Source: an uncultured Caulobacteraceae bacterium
GTDB taxonomy: Bacteria > Pseudomonadota > Alphaproteobacteria > Caulobacterales > Caulobacteraceae
DNA length: 54,824 nt
Assembly (NCBI GenBank): GCA_903872075.1
Contig: CAIQJF010000076.1
Coordinates: forward strand, 1 to 54,824
Direction of reading: 5' to 3'
The translations under genes and the position numbers were made by a program. The notes below the pieces were generated by a model, which worked only from the letters and a program-made list of their open reading frames with translations, was not told the DNA's origin and made no database searches. Each line of letters begins with the position of its first letter. The stretch's first letter is position 1. Shown here one piece after another: positions 41,904 to 52,299 of this stretch.

Positions 41904-43303
41904 CAGGCAGGCTCCTTGAGGCGCCAGGTCGCGCCGGTGGGATTGTCCATCACCTCGACGTTCAGAGCCGTCAGCTCGGCGCGGATCTGATCGGCGCTCG
42001 CCCAGTCTTTCGCCGCCCGGGCGGCCACGCGCCGGGCTATCAGGTCGTCGATGCGCGCTGTGAGGGTCGCGTCGGCGCCGCCCTGGAACCAGACGTCCGG
42101 ATCGGATTGCAGGAAGCCCAGAAGGCGGCCGCTGGCCAGAAGCTCGCCCTTGGCCTTGGCCCGCTCCGCGCCCGTGCCGGTCTCCAGCTTGCGCCCCAGG
42201 GCGAACAGCTCGGCGTTGGCCTTGGGGGTATTCAGGTCATCGCAGAGGGCCTCGAGGAAGGCCTCGGACGGGGTATCGCCCTCGGCCGTCACGTCCGCGG
42301 CCCGCCGCAGAGCGCCGTAGAGATTGTCCAGCGCCGCGCGCGCCTGACTGACCACATCCTCGGTCCAGGCCAGGGGCTGGCGGTAATGCGAGGACAGCAG
42401 CGCCCAGCGCAGGGCCTCGCCCGGCGCCTCGGCGATGAGGTCGTTGACCAGGGCGACATTGCCCAGGCTCTTCGACATCTTGTCGCCGCCCATGTTCAGG
42501 AAGCCATTGTGCAGCCAGTAGTTGGCATAGGCCGGGGCGGCCTCGCCGCCGCCGGCGTGGCCGGCGCACATGCCCTGGGCCATCTCGTTCTCATGGTGCG
42601 GAAAGATCAGGTCGTTGCCGCCGCCGTGGATGTCGATGGGAAGACCGAGCGCCTGTTCGATCATTGCCGAGCATTCGATGTGCCAGCCGGGCCGGCCGGG
42701 GCCGAAGGGGCTCTCCCACACCGGCTCACCGGGCTTGGAGGGCTTCCACAGCACGAAGTCGGCCGGGTGCTGCTTGTAGGGCGCCACGTCCACCCGGGCG
42801 CCGGCGATCATGTCGTCCAGGGTGCGGCCCGAGAGCTTGCCGTAGTCCGCATAGGCCTGGGTGTTGAACAGCACATGGCCCTCGGCGGCATAGGCCGCGC
42901 CGGACGTCACCAGCCGGCCGATCATGTCGACGATCGCGTCCATCGTTTCGGTGGCGCGCGGCTGGAAGGTGGGCCGAAGCGCGCCCAGCACGGCCATGTC
43001 GGCGTTGTAGGCGGCCAGATAGCGGTCGGTGATGACGCTGATCGGCACGCCTTCCTCGGCGGCCTTCCTGTTGATCTTGTCGTCCACGTCGGTGACGTTG
43101 GCGGCGTAGAGCACATGATCGGCGCCGTAGAGATGGCGCAGCAGCCGGAACAGGGCGTCGAAGGCCACCACAGGCCGGGCGTTGCCGATGTGGGCAAAAT
43201 TGTAGACCGTCGGCCCGCAGACATACATCGTCACTCGTTCAGGATTCACGGGAACGAAGGGCCGCTTGGCGCGGGCCATGGTGTCATAGAGGGACAGGGT
43301 CAT
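41903..43303 (-). CDS. cysS: Cysteine--tRNA ligase
   Basis: A 466-residue class I synthetase. The HIGH motif is HIGNA in [20 protein letters not shown], and the KMSKS loop is [11 protein letters not shown]. The zinc ligands are Cys in YVCGPTVYN and HIECSAMI, and His in the [15 protein letters not shown] stretch. The C-terminal helical domain ends the chain ([16 protein letters not shown]). It heads an operon with the SRPBCC and NifU-like genes and diverges from hisI. Confidence 0.97.
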   Translation of the reverse strand: MTLSLYDTMARAKRPFVPVNPERVTMYVCGPTVYNFAHIGNARPVVAFDALFRLLRHLYGADHVLYAANVTDVDDKINRKAAEEGVPISVITDRYLAAYNADMAVLGALRPTFQPRATETMDAIVDMIGRLVTSGAAYAAEGHVLFNTQAYADYGKLSGRTLDDMIAGARVDVAPYKQHPADFVLWKPSKPGEPVWESPFGPGRPGWHIECSAMIEQALGLPIDIHGGGNDLIFPHHENEMAQGMCAGHAGGGEAAPAYANYWLHNGFLNMGGDKMSKSLGNVALVNDLIAEAPGEALRWALLSSHYRQPLAWTEDVVSQARAALDNLYGALRRAADVTAEGDTPSEAFLEALCDDLNTPKANAELFALGRKLETGTGAERAKAKGELLASGRLLGFLQSDPDVWFQGGADATLTARIDDLIARRVAARAAKDWASADQIRAELTALNVEVMDNPTGATWRLKEPA

Positions 43304-43395
43304 GGGCGGCCCTATACAGAAACCCGGGCCGGGAAGCCACCCGGACCGCCCGCTCCCCCTGGCGCCTACCCCGCCTTGGGCGCCATATCCCCTCC

Positions 43396-43794
43396 ATGAC
43401 CGACACCCTCTTCCCCGTCGCCGCCGACCACGCCGCGCTTGAGCGCGGCACGGTGCTCGCCCCGCGCTTCAATTCCGACGGCCTGATCGCCGCGGTGGCC
43501 ACAGACGCGGCCAGCGGCGAGGTGCTGATGCTGGCCTGGATGAACGATGAGGCGCTGAAGCTGACGGTGGAGACCGGCGTCGCCCACTACTACAGCCGCT
43601 CGCGCCGCGCCCTTTGGAAGAAGGGCGAGACCAGCGGCCAGCTGCAGACCGTGACCGAGCTGCGCGTGGACTGCGACCAGGACGCGGTGTGGATGAAGGT
43701 GGCGGTGGCCGGCGACGGCGGCGCCTGTCACGTGGGCTTCCGCTCCTGTTTTTATCGGGTGGTCGAGAACGGCGCCCTGGTGGAGCGGCCTTGA
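43396..43794 (+). CDS. hisI: Phosphoribosyl-AMP cyclohydrolase
   Basis: A 132-residue enzyme for the third step of histidine biosynthesis. Core sequence: [39 protein letters not shown], and the metal and zinc-binding DCDQDAV with [13 protein letters not shown]. There is no fused hisE domain, as usual in alphaproteobacteria. The next gene starts inside its stop (TTGA), so histidine and rRNA/tRNA modification genes share a transcript. Confidence 0.95.
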   Translation: MTDTLFPVAADHAALERGTVLAPRFNSDGLIAAVATDAASGEVLMLAWMNDEALKLTVETGVAHYYSRSRRALWKKGETSGQLQTVTELRVDCDQDAVWMKVAVAGDGGACHVGFRSCFYRVVENGALVERP

Positions 43795-44753
43795 CGAACG
43801 ATGGCGCCATCGAGGTCGCGCTGACCGCGCCGAAGGGCCGGCTGGACCGCGCCCTGGCCGACGCCCTGCCCGATCTCTCCCGGGCCCGGGTTCAGGCCCT
43901 GATGAGCGAGGGGGCGATCACCCGCGACGGCGCGCCGGTCACCAACCCCGCGGCCAAGGCCGCGCCCGGCCTCTATCGCCTGGTGGTGCCCGCCGCCCTG
44001 CCCGCCGAGCCTCAGGGCGAAGACCTGTCGCTGACGGTGCTGTTCGAGGACGCGCATCTGATCGTCATCGACAAGCCCGCCGGCATGTCGGCTCATCCGG
44101 CGCCGGGCAGCCTGTCGGGCACCCTGGTCAACGCCCTGATCCACCATTGCGGCGACAGCCTCTCGGGCATCGGCGGGGTGGCGCGGCCGGGCATCGTCCA
44201 CCGTCTCGACAAGAACACCTCCGGCGTCATGGTCGCGGCCAAGACCGATCTGGCCCATCGCGGGCTCTCGAAACTGTTCGCCGCCCACGACATCGACCGG
44301 CTCTATGTGGCCCTGACGCGCGGCGCGCCCGATCCCCGCCGCGGCACGATCACCACCCAGATCGGCCGCTCCACCGGCGATCGCAAGAAGATGGCCGTGC
44401 TGCGCCACGGCGGGCGCGAGGCTGTGACCCACTATCAAACCGAGGCCGCGTTCGGTCCGGCCGAGCGGCCGCTGGCGGCGCGGATCGCGTGCCGCCTGGA
44501 AACCGGCCGCACCCACCAGATCCGCGTCCACCTGGCCCACAAGGGCGCGCCTTGCCTGGGCGATCCAGCCTATGGCTCCGGGCCGCCGGCGTCGGCGGTA
44601 AAAGCGGCGATCGCCGAGGCGGGGCTGGCGCGCCAGGCCCTGCACGCCGCGGTGCTGGGTTTCGTCCATCCCATCACCGGCGAGACGCTGCGGTTCGAGA
44701 CCGCTCCACCGCCGGACATGGGCCGGCTGGAGGCCCTGCTGCGGGCGTTCTGA
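43791..44753 (+). CDS. RluA-family pseudouridine synthase
   Basis: A 320-residue enzyme that converts uridine to pseudouridine in rRNA or tRNA. An S4-like N-terminus ([23 protein letters not shown]) precedes the catalytic domain with the essential Asp in [30 protein letters not shown] and [14 protein letters not shown]. This is the RluD/RluC type. The start is TTG at 43791, overlapping the hisI stop. It is not possible to assign the target uridine. Confidence 0.92.
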   Translation: MTNDGAIEVALTAPKGRLDRALADALPDLSRARVQALMSEGAITRDGAPVTNPAAKAAPGLYRLVVPAALPAEPQGEDLSLTVLFEDAHLIVIDKPAGMSAHPAPGSLSGTLVNALIHHCGDSLSGIGGVARPGIVHRLDKNTSGVMVAAKTDLAHRGLSKLFAAHDIDRLYVALTRGAPDPRRGTITTQIGRSTGDRKKMAVLRHGGREAVTHYQTEAAFGPAERPLAARIACRLETGRTHQIRVHLAHKGAPCLGDPAYGSGPPASAVKAAIAEAGLARQALHAAVLGFVHPITGETLRFETAPPPDMGRLEALLRAF

Positions 44754-44807
44754 GAGCGATTATCAGAAAGCCTGGGGGCGGATTAAGAAAGCTTAAGGTG
44801 GGCCCCT

Positions 44808-44836
44808 CTTAAACGCAGCGCAACAAAACCCTATCT
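44808..44836 (+). promoter_or_regulatory. Candidate sigma-32 promoter of rpoH
   Basis: CTTAAA (44808-44813), 16-base spacer, CCTATCT (44830-44836). It matches the alphaproteobacterial heat-shock consensus CTTGAA-N16/17-CyTATnT with one mismatch, and would give a leader of about 60 bases. Two TTAA sites 6 bases apart (44783-44796) lie just upstream. Confidence 0.6.
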
Positions 44837-44901
44837 TCGACGTTCAATGGACGGGCGATCCGCGAACGCGGTGAAAAACGCCTGTGAAGGGGATCTATTC
44901 G

Positions 44902-45792
44902 ATGGCTACGGCAAGCGCCCTGTCGGTCATGTCGCCTGATGGCGGCCTATCCCGCTATCTCACTGAAATCCGTAAGTTTCCTATGCTCGCCAAGGACGAG
45001 GAGTTCATGCTGGCCAAGCGCTGGCGCGAGCACGAAGACCCGGCCGCCGCCCATCGCCTGGTCACTTCGCACCTGCGGTTGGTCGCCAAGATCGCCATGG
45101 GCTATCGCGGCTACGGCCTGCCGATCGGCGAGGTGATTTCCGAAGGCAATGTCGGGCTGATGCAGGCCGTGAAGAAGTTCGAGCCCGACAAGGGCTTCCG
45201 CCTGGCGACCTACGCCATGTGGTGGATTCGCGCCTCGATCCAGGAATACATCCTGCGCTCCTGGAGCCTGGTGAAGATGGGCACCACCGCCGCCCAGAAG
45301 AAGCTGTTCTTCAACCTGCGCAAGGCCAAGAGCGAGATCAGCGCCCTGGAAGAGGGCGACCTTCGTCCCGAACAGGTCAGCGCCATCGCCACCAAGCTGG
45401 GCGTGCTGGACAGCGAAGTGATCTCCATGAACCGGCGCCTGTCCGGCCCCGACGCCTCGCTGAACGCGCCGCTGCGCGCCGACTCCGAGAACGAGTGGCA
45501 GGACTGGCTTGAGGACAAGGAGCAGGTCAGCCAGGAAACCACGCTGGTCGACAGCGACGAGAAGTCCAAGTTCATGGCGCTCATGGAGGACGCCATGGGC
45601 GAACTCACCGATCGCGAGCGCCATATCCTCTCGCAGCGCCGGCTGAAAGACGACCCGACCACTCTCGAAACCCTGGCCGCGGAGTATGGCGTCAGCCGCG
45701 AGCGGGTCCGCCAGATCGAGGTCCGCGCCTTCGAGAAGCTCCAGCGGGCCGTGAGGGCCGCCGCCCTTGAGAAGCACCTCGTCGAGGCCTGA
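44902..45792 (+). CDS. rpoH: RNA polymerase sigma-32 factor RpoH
   Basis: A 296-residue heat-shock sigma factor. Regions are clear: region 1.2 (LSRYLTEIRKFPMLAKDEEFML), region 2 (HLRLVAKIAMGYRGYGLPIGEVISEGN, MQAVKKFEPDKGFRLATYAMWWIRASIQEYILRSWSLVK split across the -10 binding helix), the RpoH box around KKLFFNLRKAKSEI, and region 4 (VSRERVRQIEVRAFEKLQ). ATG at 44902 follows AAGGGG at 8 bases. The N-terminus is nearly that of Caulobacter. A sigma-32 promoter upstream suggests autoregulation, as in other alphaproteobacteria. Confidence 0.97.
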   Translation: MATASALSVMSPDGGLSRYLTEIRKFPMLAKDEEFMLAKRWREHEDPAAAHRLVTSHLRLVAKIAMGYRGYGLPIGEVISEGNVGLMQAVKKFEPDKGFRLATYAMWWIRASIQEYILRSWSLVKMGTTAAQKKLFFNLRKAKSEISALEEGDLRPEQVSAIATKLGVLDSEVISMNRRLSGPDASLNAPLRADSENEWQDWLEDKEQVSQETTLVDSDEKSKFMALMEDAMGELTDRERHILSQRRLKDDPTTLETLAAEYGVSRERVRQIEVRAFEKLQRAVRAAALEKHLVEA

Positions 45793-45808
45793 TCACCCCC
45801 GCAGCGCG

Positions 45809-46804
45809 ATGCGACGGCCCGCCTTCGCCGGGTCCGTCGGCGCGGCGTTTGTCTGCCTGATCCTCGGCCTGTGGCCGGCCCTGTCGGTCGCGGCCGCGCC
45901 GCAAGTCGTGGCGCCAGGTATTTGGCTGATCCCCGGCGGCCTCGCGCCGGATCGCGAGCCCGACGGCAATACGGTCGTCCTCGAGGGGCGCGGCGGCCTG
46001 ATCGTCGTGGACACCGGCCGCCATCCCGCACAACGCCAGGCCATCCTGGACTTCGCGGCGCGACGCGGCCGGCCCATCGTCGCCGTCGTCAACAGCCACT
46101 GGCATCTCGATCATGTCAGCGGCAATCCGGACCTGAAACGCGCCTTCCCCGGCCTGAAGGTCTACGCCAGCGGCGCCATCGACAGGGCCCTCACGGGCTT
46201 CCTCGCCCACAGCGCCGCGGATGACCGCGCCTATCTGGCGTCCTCGGGCCTGCCGGCCGCCACGCGCGAGGACATCGAGACGGATCTGGCGACGATCGCC
46301 AACGGCCAGGCGCTGCGCCCCGACGTTGTCATCGACCACACGCAAGCCCTGCGGCTCGCGGGCCGGAGCCTCGTGATCCATCTCGCGCCGAACGCCGCCA
46401 CCGCGGGCGATATCTGGCTTTTCGATCCTGCCAGCAAGGTCGCCGCGGTCGGCGATCTGGTGACCCTGCCCGCGCCATTCCTCGACACCGCCTGCCCGGC
46501 CGGCTGGTCGGCGGCCCTGGATGAGATCGCGGCGACGCCGTTCAATGTGGCCATCCCCGGTCACGGCGCGCCCCTCACCCGGCCCCAGCTCCAGCTCTAT
46601 CGAAGGGCGTTCAACGACCTCATCGCCTGCGCCGGCTCCGGCCGGCCGAAGGGCGCCTGCGCCGCGGACTGGGCAAGCGCGGTCTCGCCGCTACTGGGCC
46701 TGGCGCCGCGCGATCGGTCGCTCGCCGTCAGCCTGACCGAATACTATGTGGGCGACGTCCTTCGCGCCCACGGCGGCAAGAGCGCCGACTGCCAGGACGG
46801 CTGA
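45809..46804 (+). CDS. Exported MBL-fold metallo-hydrolase, atypical metal site
   Basis: A 331-residue protein with a signal peptide (about residues 1-30, ending SVAAAPQ) and a metallo-beta-lactamase fold. The first metal motif is HWHLDH in VVNSHWHLDHVSGN, the bridging Asp is in VGDLVTLP, and a last His is in IPGHGAPL. The third-strand His expected in an AHTxGD-like site is missing: the sequence reads APNAATAGD. A one-zinc or altered mechanism follows. Pairs of Cys in the C-terminal part (DLIACAG, KGACAAD) may form a disulfide. It starts 17 bases after rpoH and could be cotranscribed. Confidence 0.87.
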   Translation: MRRPAFAGSVGAAFVCLILGLWPALSVAAAPQVVAPGIWLIPGGLAPDREPDGNTVVLEGRGGLIVVDTGRHPAQRQAILDFAARRGRPIVAVVNSHWHLDHVSGNPDLKRAFPGLKVYASGAIDRALTGFLAHSAADDRAYLASSGLPAATREDIETDLATIANGQALRPDVVIDHTQALRLAGRSLVIHLAPNAATAGDIWLFDPASKVAAVGDLVTLPAPFLDTACPAGWSAALDEIAATPFNVAIPGHGAPLTRPQLQLYRRAFNDLIACAGSGRPKGACAADWASAVSPLLGLAPRDRSLAVSLTEYYVGDVLRAHGGKSADCQDG

Positions 46805-46807
46805 CGG

Positions 46808-48097
<1,290 letters not shown>

Positions 48098-48203
48098 AGC
48101 TCTCTCGCCTCCGCGCCAAGTGCGTGGAAAGGCGATGCAAACGTGCGTGGTCGGCCTTTCCGAGGCCCTTTAGCGCGGCGAGCCTCCCGGCTCTAGGCCT
48201 AAA

Positions 48204-48222
48204 TGACGCGCCCGGCGCGTCA
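48204..48222. terminator. Terminator hairpin after the M20 gene
   Basis: TGACGCGC, loop CCG, GCGCGTCA is a perfect 8-bp stem overlapping the stop codon of the M20 gene; on the transcribed strand it is followed by ATTTAGG. A second hairpin GAGCC-TCCC-GGCTC (48180-48193) lies next to it. Confidence 0.5.
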
Positions 48223-49434
48223 GAGCTCCAGATCCCCCGACAGCGCCGCCTCCGCCATGGCGCAGTGCATGGCGATGCCACGGGCCATGACCTCCTCGCG
48301 TAGGACCATGCGGTTGGAGTGCAGAGCGCAGCAGGTGCGGTAGTCGCCGCCCTCGGGCGCGGCGCCCAGGAAGGCCATGGCGCCGGGCGCCTTCTGCAGG
48401 ATGTAGGCGAAGTCCTCGGCCCCCATCATCGGGTTGGGCATGGTGATCCAGGCGTCCTCGCCGAACAGGTGGGTGGCCGTCCGCTGGGCCAGATCGGTGA
48501 TTCGCCCGTCGCAGACCGTCACGGGGAAGCCGGCGTCGATCTCCACCTCGGCCTTGGCGCCATGGGCCAGGGCCACGTGCTCGGCCACCCGGCGGATGCC
48601 CTCCTGCGCCGTGGCCCGGGTCTGCTCGGAGAGGGTGCGCAGGGTCCCCCAGAGCCGGCCCTCCTCGGGAATCACATTGTCGGTGGTGCCGGCCTCCATG
48701 CGGGCGATGGTGATCACCGCCGGGTCGAACACCGACAGGCGCCGCGTGACCATGGCCTGCAGGGCGGTGACGATCTCGCAAAGCACGGGGATGGGATCGA
48801 GGGCGTCCTGCGGCATGGAGGCGTGGCCGCCCCGGCCGATCACCTTGATCCGCAACTTGTCCGACGAGGCCAGCAAGGGCCCGGTCCGCCCAGCAAAGGC
48901 GCCGGCGGGCATGTTGGGCGAGATGTGCAGGGCGAAGGCGGCGTCGGGCAGCGGATCGATCAGCCCGTCCTCAAGCATGTGCCGCGCCCCGTGCCAGCCC
49001 TCTTCGCCCGGCTGGAACATGAACATCACGGTGCCGGCCAGCTTCTCGCGCCGCTCGCACAGGGCCCGGGCCGCCCCGGCCAGCATGGCCACATGGGTGT
49101 CGTGGCCGCAGGCGTGCATGGCGCCGTGGCTCTGAGAGGTGAAGTCCAGGCCGGTGTCCTCGATCAGCGGCAGGGCGTCCATGTCGCCGCGCAGCAGCAC
49201 CGTGCGGCCGTTGGCGGGGCCGCGGAGAATAGCCACCAGGCCGGTGGTCGAAGGTCCCTCGCGAATCTCCAGCGGCAGGCCGGCCAGGGCGGCGCGCACC
49301 TTGGCCGTGGTCTTGGGCAGGTCGAGGCCAAGTTCCGGCTCGGCGTGGATGGCGCGGCGCAGGGCGATCGCCGCGGGAAGGCCCGCCTCGCCGGCGGCGA
49401 TCCAGGTCTCGGCGTCGAAGGTCATGGCGTTCAT
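48220..49434 (-). CDS. M20 family amidohydrolase/aminoacylase
   Basis: A 404-residue metal-dependent amidohydrolase of the hippurate hydrolase/aminoacylase branch. Metal motifs: RGDMDALPLIEDTGLDF, MHACGHDTHVAMLAGAA, MFQPGEEGWHGARHM, and ISPNMPAG, with a GRGGHASMP lid segment and a late GAEDFAYILQ. It hydrolyses N-acyl amino acids or similar; cytosolic. ATG at 49434 is preferred as GGGGGAG precedes it; an upstream TTG is possible. It diverges from the VOC gene. Confidence 0.93.
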   Translation of the reverse strand: MNAMTFDAETWIAAGEAGLPAAIALRRAIHAEPELGLDLPKTTAKVRAALAGLPLEIREGPSTTGLVAILRGPANGRTVLLRGDMDALPLIEDTGLDFTSQSHGAMHACGHDTHVAMLAGAARALCERREKLAGTVMFMFQPGEEGWHGARHMLEDGLIDPLPDAAFALHISPNMPAGAFAGRTGPLLASSDKLRIKVIGRGGHASMPQDALDPIPVLCEIVTALQAMVTRRLSVFDPAVITIARMEAGTTDNVIPEEGRLWGTLRTLSEQTRATAQEGIRRVAEHVALAHGAKAEVEIDAGFPVTVCDGRITDLAQRTATHLFGEDAWITMPNPMMGAEDFAYILQKAPGAMAFLGAAPEGGDYRTCCALHSNRMVLREEVMARGIAMHCAMAEAALSGDLEL

Positions 49435-49543
49435 GCGGGTAGCTCCCCCCAAATCGGACAACAGGCAGGCAGATTGCGCGCGGGCGCGCCGCCAAGTCCA
49501 GGGCGCCGTTTCCCCGCGCGGCGCGGCGGTTTAAGAGGCGGTC

Positions 49544-49960
49544 ATGACACGGCCGCGCTTTCACCTCGCCTTTCCCGTCCGCGATCTCGCCGAGGCCCAG
49601 GCCTTCTACGGCGGCCTGCTCGGCTGTCCGGAGGGCCGCTCCTCGCCCGAGTGGGTCGATTTCGACCTGCACGGCCACCAGATCGTCGCCCATCTGGCGC
49701 CGCCCGAACCCGCGCCGCCGACCAACGCCGTTGACGGCGAACAGGTGCCGGCGCGCCACTTCGGCGTGATCCTGGAGCCGGACGCCTGGCGCGGGTTGGC
49801 CGATCGTCTCACCGCCGCGGGCACGTCGTTCATCATCGCGCCCCAGACCCGGTTCAAGGGGCTGCCCGGCGAGCAGCAGACCATGTTCTTCCTCGATCCG
49901 TCCGGAAATGCACTGGAATTCAAATCTTTCTCTGATGATTCTCAGGTATTCGCCCGATGA
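49544..49960 (+). CDS. VOC family protein (glyoxalase/dioxygenase fold)
   Basis: A 138-residue vicinal oxygen chelate protein: [31 protein letters not shown]-type metal His in [22 protein letters not shown] and [16 protein letters not shown]. The pattern fits a metal site of two His and a Glu. It could act on thioesters, diols or antibiotics; its substrate is unknown. ATGA overlap with the threonine dehydratase gene behind it. Confidence 0.9.
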   Translation: MTRPRFHLAFPVRDLAEAQAFYGGLLGCPEGRSSPEWVDFDLHGHQIVAHLAPPEPAPPTNAVDGEQVPARHFGVILEPDAWRGLADRLTAAGTSFIIAPQTRFKGLPGEQQTMFFLDPSGNALEFKSFSDDSQVFAR

Positions 49961-50937
49961 GTGTGACCTTCGCCGACATTGAGGCCGCTGCCGCGCGTCT
50001 GGCCGGTCACGCCGTCGAAACACCGCTGCTGGAGAACCCGGCGCTCAATGAGCGACTGGGCGGACGGGTGCTGATCAAGCCGGAAACCCTGCAGCGGGTC
50101 GGGGCCTTCAAGTTCCGCGGGGCCTACAACCGCCTCAGCCAACTGTCCGCCGCAGAGCGGGTCGGCGGGGTGGTGGCCTTCTCCTCCGGCAATCACGCCC
50201 AGGGCGTGGCCCTGGCGGCGCGGCTGCTGGGCATGCCGGCCTTGATCGTGATGCCGGCCGACGCCCCGCGCATCAAGGTCGAGGCCACGCGGGCCTATGG
50301 CGCCGAAGTGCGGTTCTACGACCGGGCCAAGGACGACCGCGAAGCCCTTGCCGCCGCGGCCGCCGCCGAGCGCGGCGCTGTGGTAGTTCCCGCCTTCGAC
50401 GACGAACATGTGATCGCCGGCCAAGGCACGGCCGGTCTGGAGATCGTCCGTCAGGCGGAGGCGCGCGGGACCGCGATCGATCTGCTGCTGGGTCCCGTGG
50501 GTGGCGGCGGCCTGATGGCCGGGGTCAGCGTCGCCCTGCACGCCCTCTCGCCCGCGACGCGCCTCTATGGCGTGGAGCCGGCGGGTTTCGACGATACCCG
50601 CCTGTCGCTGGAGGCGGGCGAGCGCCGGGGTGCGCCGCCCGCGCCTCGGTCGCTGTGCGACGCCCTGGAATCGCCCATGCCGGGCAAGCTGACCTTCCCG
50701 ATCCTCAGGGATCGGCTGTCCGGCATGTTCACCGCCACCGACGCCGAGGTCACGGCCGCCATGGCCTACGCCTTCGCGACCCTGAAACTGGTGGTCGAGC
50801 CCGGCGGCGTGGTCGCCCTGGCGGCGCTGCTCTCCGGCAAGATCGCCCTGGAGGGGCGGACGGCGGCGATCATCCTGTCGGGAGGTAACGTCGACAGTGA
50901 ATTGTTTAGCAAGGCGATTTCCGGATTGGAAACTTGA
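49957..50937 (+). CDS. Threonine/serine dehydratase (PLP-dependent)
   Basis: A 326-residue fold type II PLP enzyme that deaminates threonine or serine to a 2-keto acid. Lys in [10 protein letters not shown] holds [20 protein letters not shown] binds the substrate, [14 protein letters not shown] the phosphate, and [10 protein letters not shown] ends the chain. No ACT regulatory domain is present, as in catabolic or unregulated enzymes. It is coupled to the VOC gene before it and to the unknown gene after it by 4-base overlaps. Confidence 0.92.
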   Translation: MSVTFADIEAAAARLAGHAVETPLLENPALNERLGGRVLIKPETLQRVGAFKFRGAYNRLSQLSAAERVGGVVAFSSGNHAQGVALAARLLGMPALIVMPADAPRIKVEATRAYGAEVRFYDRAKDDREALAAAAAAERGAVVVPAFDDEHVIAGQGTAGLEIVRQAEARGTAIDLLLGPVGGGGLMAGVSVALHALSPATRLYGVEPAGFDDTRLSLEAGERRGAPPAPRSLCDALESPMPGKLTFPILRDRLSGMFTATDAEVTAAMAYAFATLKLVVEPGGVVALAALLSGKIALEGRTAAIILSGGNVDSELFSKAISGLET

Positions 50938-51371
50938 CCTCGCCCTATCCTGACGCGGCGGCGGTCGACCACGTGGGGCTAGGGTTTGCCGACCGGACCC
51001 TGCCGAAGCCGGAATGGACCCACGCGGCCCATTTCGCCGCCACGGTCTGGATGCTGCGCCGGCGGCCGGAGATCGACCTGCCCACGGCCATGCCCGGCAT
51101 GATCCGCGCCTACAACGAGGCCTGCGGCGTCGCCAACGACGACCATGGCGGTTACCACGAGACCATCACCCAGGCGTCCATCCGGGCCTGCCGCGCCTTC
51201 CTGGCCTCGCGGCCCGCGGACGAAGCCTTGGACGTCACCCTCACGGCCCTGATCGCCTCGCCGCTCGGCGACAAGACCTGGCTGCTGACCTACTGGGCGC
51301 GCGAGACGTTGTTCTCGGTGGAAGCCCGGCGGCGTTGGATGGCGCCGGATCTGGCGCCGCTGCCGTTCTAG
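50934..51371 (+). CDS. Unknown protein with a WTHAAHF motif
   Basis: A 145-residue soluble, mainly helical protein. The start is TTG at 50934, overlapping the threonine dehydratase stop (TTGA). The segment PEWTHAAHFAATVWML could bind metal through two His, and a later DDHGGYHETITQASIRACRAFL segment holds two more His and an Asp. The rest (ALDVTLTALIASPLGDKTWLLTYWARETLFS) is helical. The layout suggests a metalloenzyme or a ligand-binding bundle. I do not recognise the family; similar EWTHxAH proteins are annotated as hypothetical elsewhere. Coupled translation with threonine dehydratase points to a shared pathway or simple operon position. Confidence 0.8.
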   Translation: MTSPYPDAAAVDHVGLGFADRTLPKPEWTHAAHFAATVWMLRRRPEIDLPTAMPGMIRAYNEACGVANDDHGGYHETITQASIRACRAFLASRPADEALDVTLTALIASPLGDKTWLLTYWARETLFSVEARRRWMAPDLAPLPF

Positions 51372-51438
51372 CCACGCCGGCGACGATCTTAGTCAGATAT
51401 GTCGCAAATCTAATTGTTTTAACACTATAAAATCGAAT

Positions 51439-52299
51439 TCAGTCCGCCGCCGACGCGCCTGCCCTGTCCGGTCGCCGGAACCCGAGGGGATCGCCGCCGC
51501 CATTGGCGGTGATCCGGGCGATCGCCTCGCTGAGGGGTTCGATGGCCACGGCCATATGGTGGGCGTTGGCGTGGAGAAGACGGGCTTCGTCGAGCATGAT
51601 GCCAACGTGCCCGCGCCAGAACGCCAGATCGCCCCGCGCGAGATCGCCCTGCGCGACGGCGGCGCCCATCCGGCGCTGCAGGTCGGAATCCCGCGGACAG
51701 GCCAGACCCGCCGCATAGAACGCCTGCTGCACGAGGCCCGAGCAGTCGAGACCCAGGCTGTCACGGCCGCCCCAGAGGTACGGCGCGCCGAGATAGAGCT
51801 CGGCGGCCGTCGCGGGCTCGACGAAACCGGAGCCGATCGGGCTGAGATGGGACGACGCCACCCAGCCGGCCCCCTCGACGCGCGAGAGCGTCCCCAAGGT
51901 GTCAGTGACCGTCGCAAGGGCGTTGAGGCTGAAGGGTCCTCGCGCGAGAGATTTGATGGAAGCTTCTGAGAAAAAAAAAGTTCTTAAGGCAGAGATCCGG
52001 TGCGTCGGCTCAAGCCGCCGCGGCGAGAGCGCCGGCGCCTCGACCCAGCCCACATAGCCGTCACGCGCGGCCTGGCCCCAGAGAAAGCCATCCTCGGAAT
52101 CGAGGACATGGAATTCCTCGCCGAACAGAACCTGATCGACCTGTTCGGCCTCGATGCTCGGCGCCGCCCGCACCGCGCTGGCCGGCACCACCAGACGCAT
52201 GGGCCTGGCGGGAGCGAACCGCTCGGCGCGGATCACCCCTTCCAGGACCTCGTCGGCGAGGTCCGACCTCGCCAGGGTCAGGCGCCGATCGTGGATCAC
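51439..52299 (-). CDS. NlpC/P60 (C40) cell-wall hydrolase
   Basis: A 286-residue peptidase of the NlpC/P60 type, likely acting on peptidoglycan peptides. Residues 45-150 hold two bacterial SH3-like parts (LVVPASAVRAAPSIEAEQ, VGWVEAPAL). The catalytic domain has Cys in LGLDCSGLVQQAFYAAG, His in GHVGIMLDEA, and a third polar residue in HANAHHMAV. The GTG at 52299 is chosen since it overlaps the M17 stop by 4 bases (GTGA). No signal peptide is seen, as in other members next to M17 peptidases. An AT-rich patch with a T9 run (51971-51979 on the plus strand as A9) encodes TFFF in the linker with rare codons TTA and AGA. Confidence 0.88.
   Translation of the reverse strand: MIHDRRLTLARSDLADEVLEGVIRAERFAPARPMRLVVPASAVRAAPSIEAEQVDQVLFGEEFHVLDSEDGFLWGQAARDGYVGWVEAPALSPRRLEPTHRISALRTFFFSEASIKSLARGPFSLNALATVTDTLGTLSRVEGAGWVASSHLSPIGSGFVEPATAAELYLGAPYLWGGRDSLGLDCSGLVQQAFYAAGLACPRDSDLQRRMGAAVAQGDLARGDLAFWRGHVGIMLDEARLLHANAHHMAVAIEPLSEAIARITANGGGDPLGFRRPDRAGASAAD

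Noticed and set aside
41468..43399. A 643-codon plus-strand frame opposite cysS
   Set aside because: Antisense shadow of cysS, which has all its motifs.
44774..44807. Possible terminator behind the RluA-family gene (GGGGGC...GCCCCT)
   Set aside because: The loop is long and pairing needs a wobble; no T-run follows.
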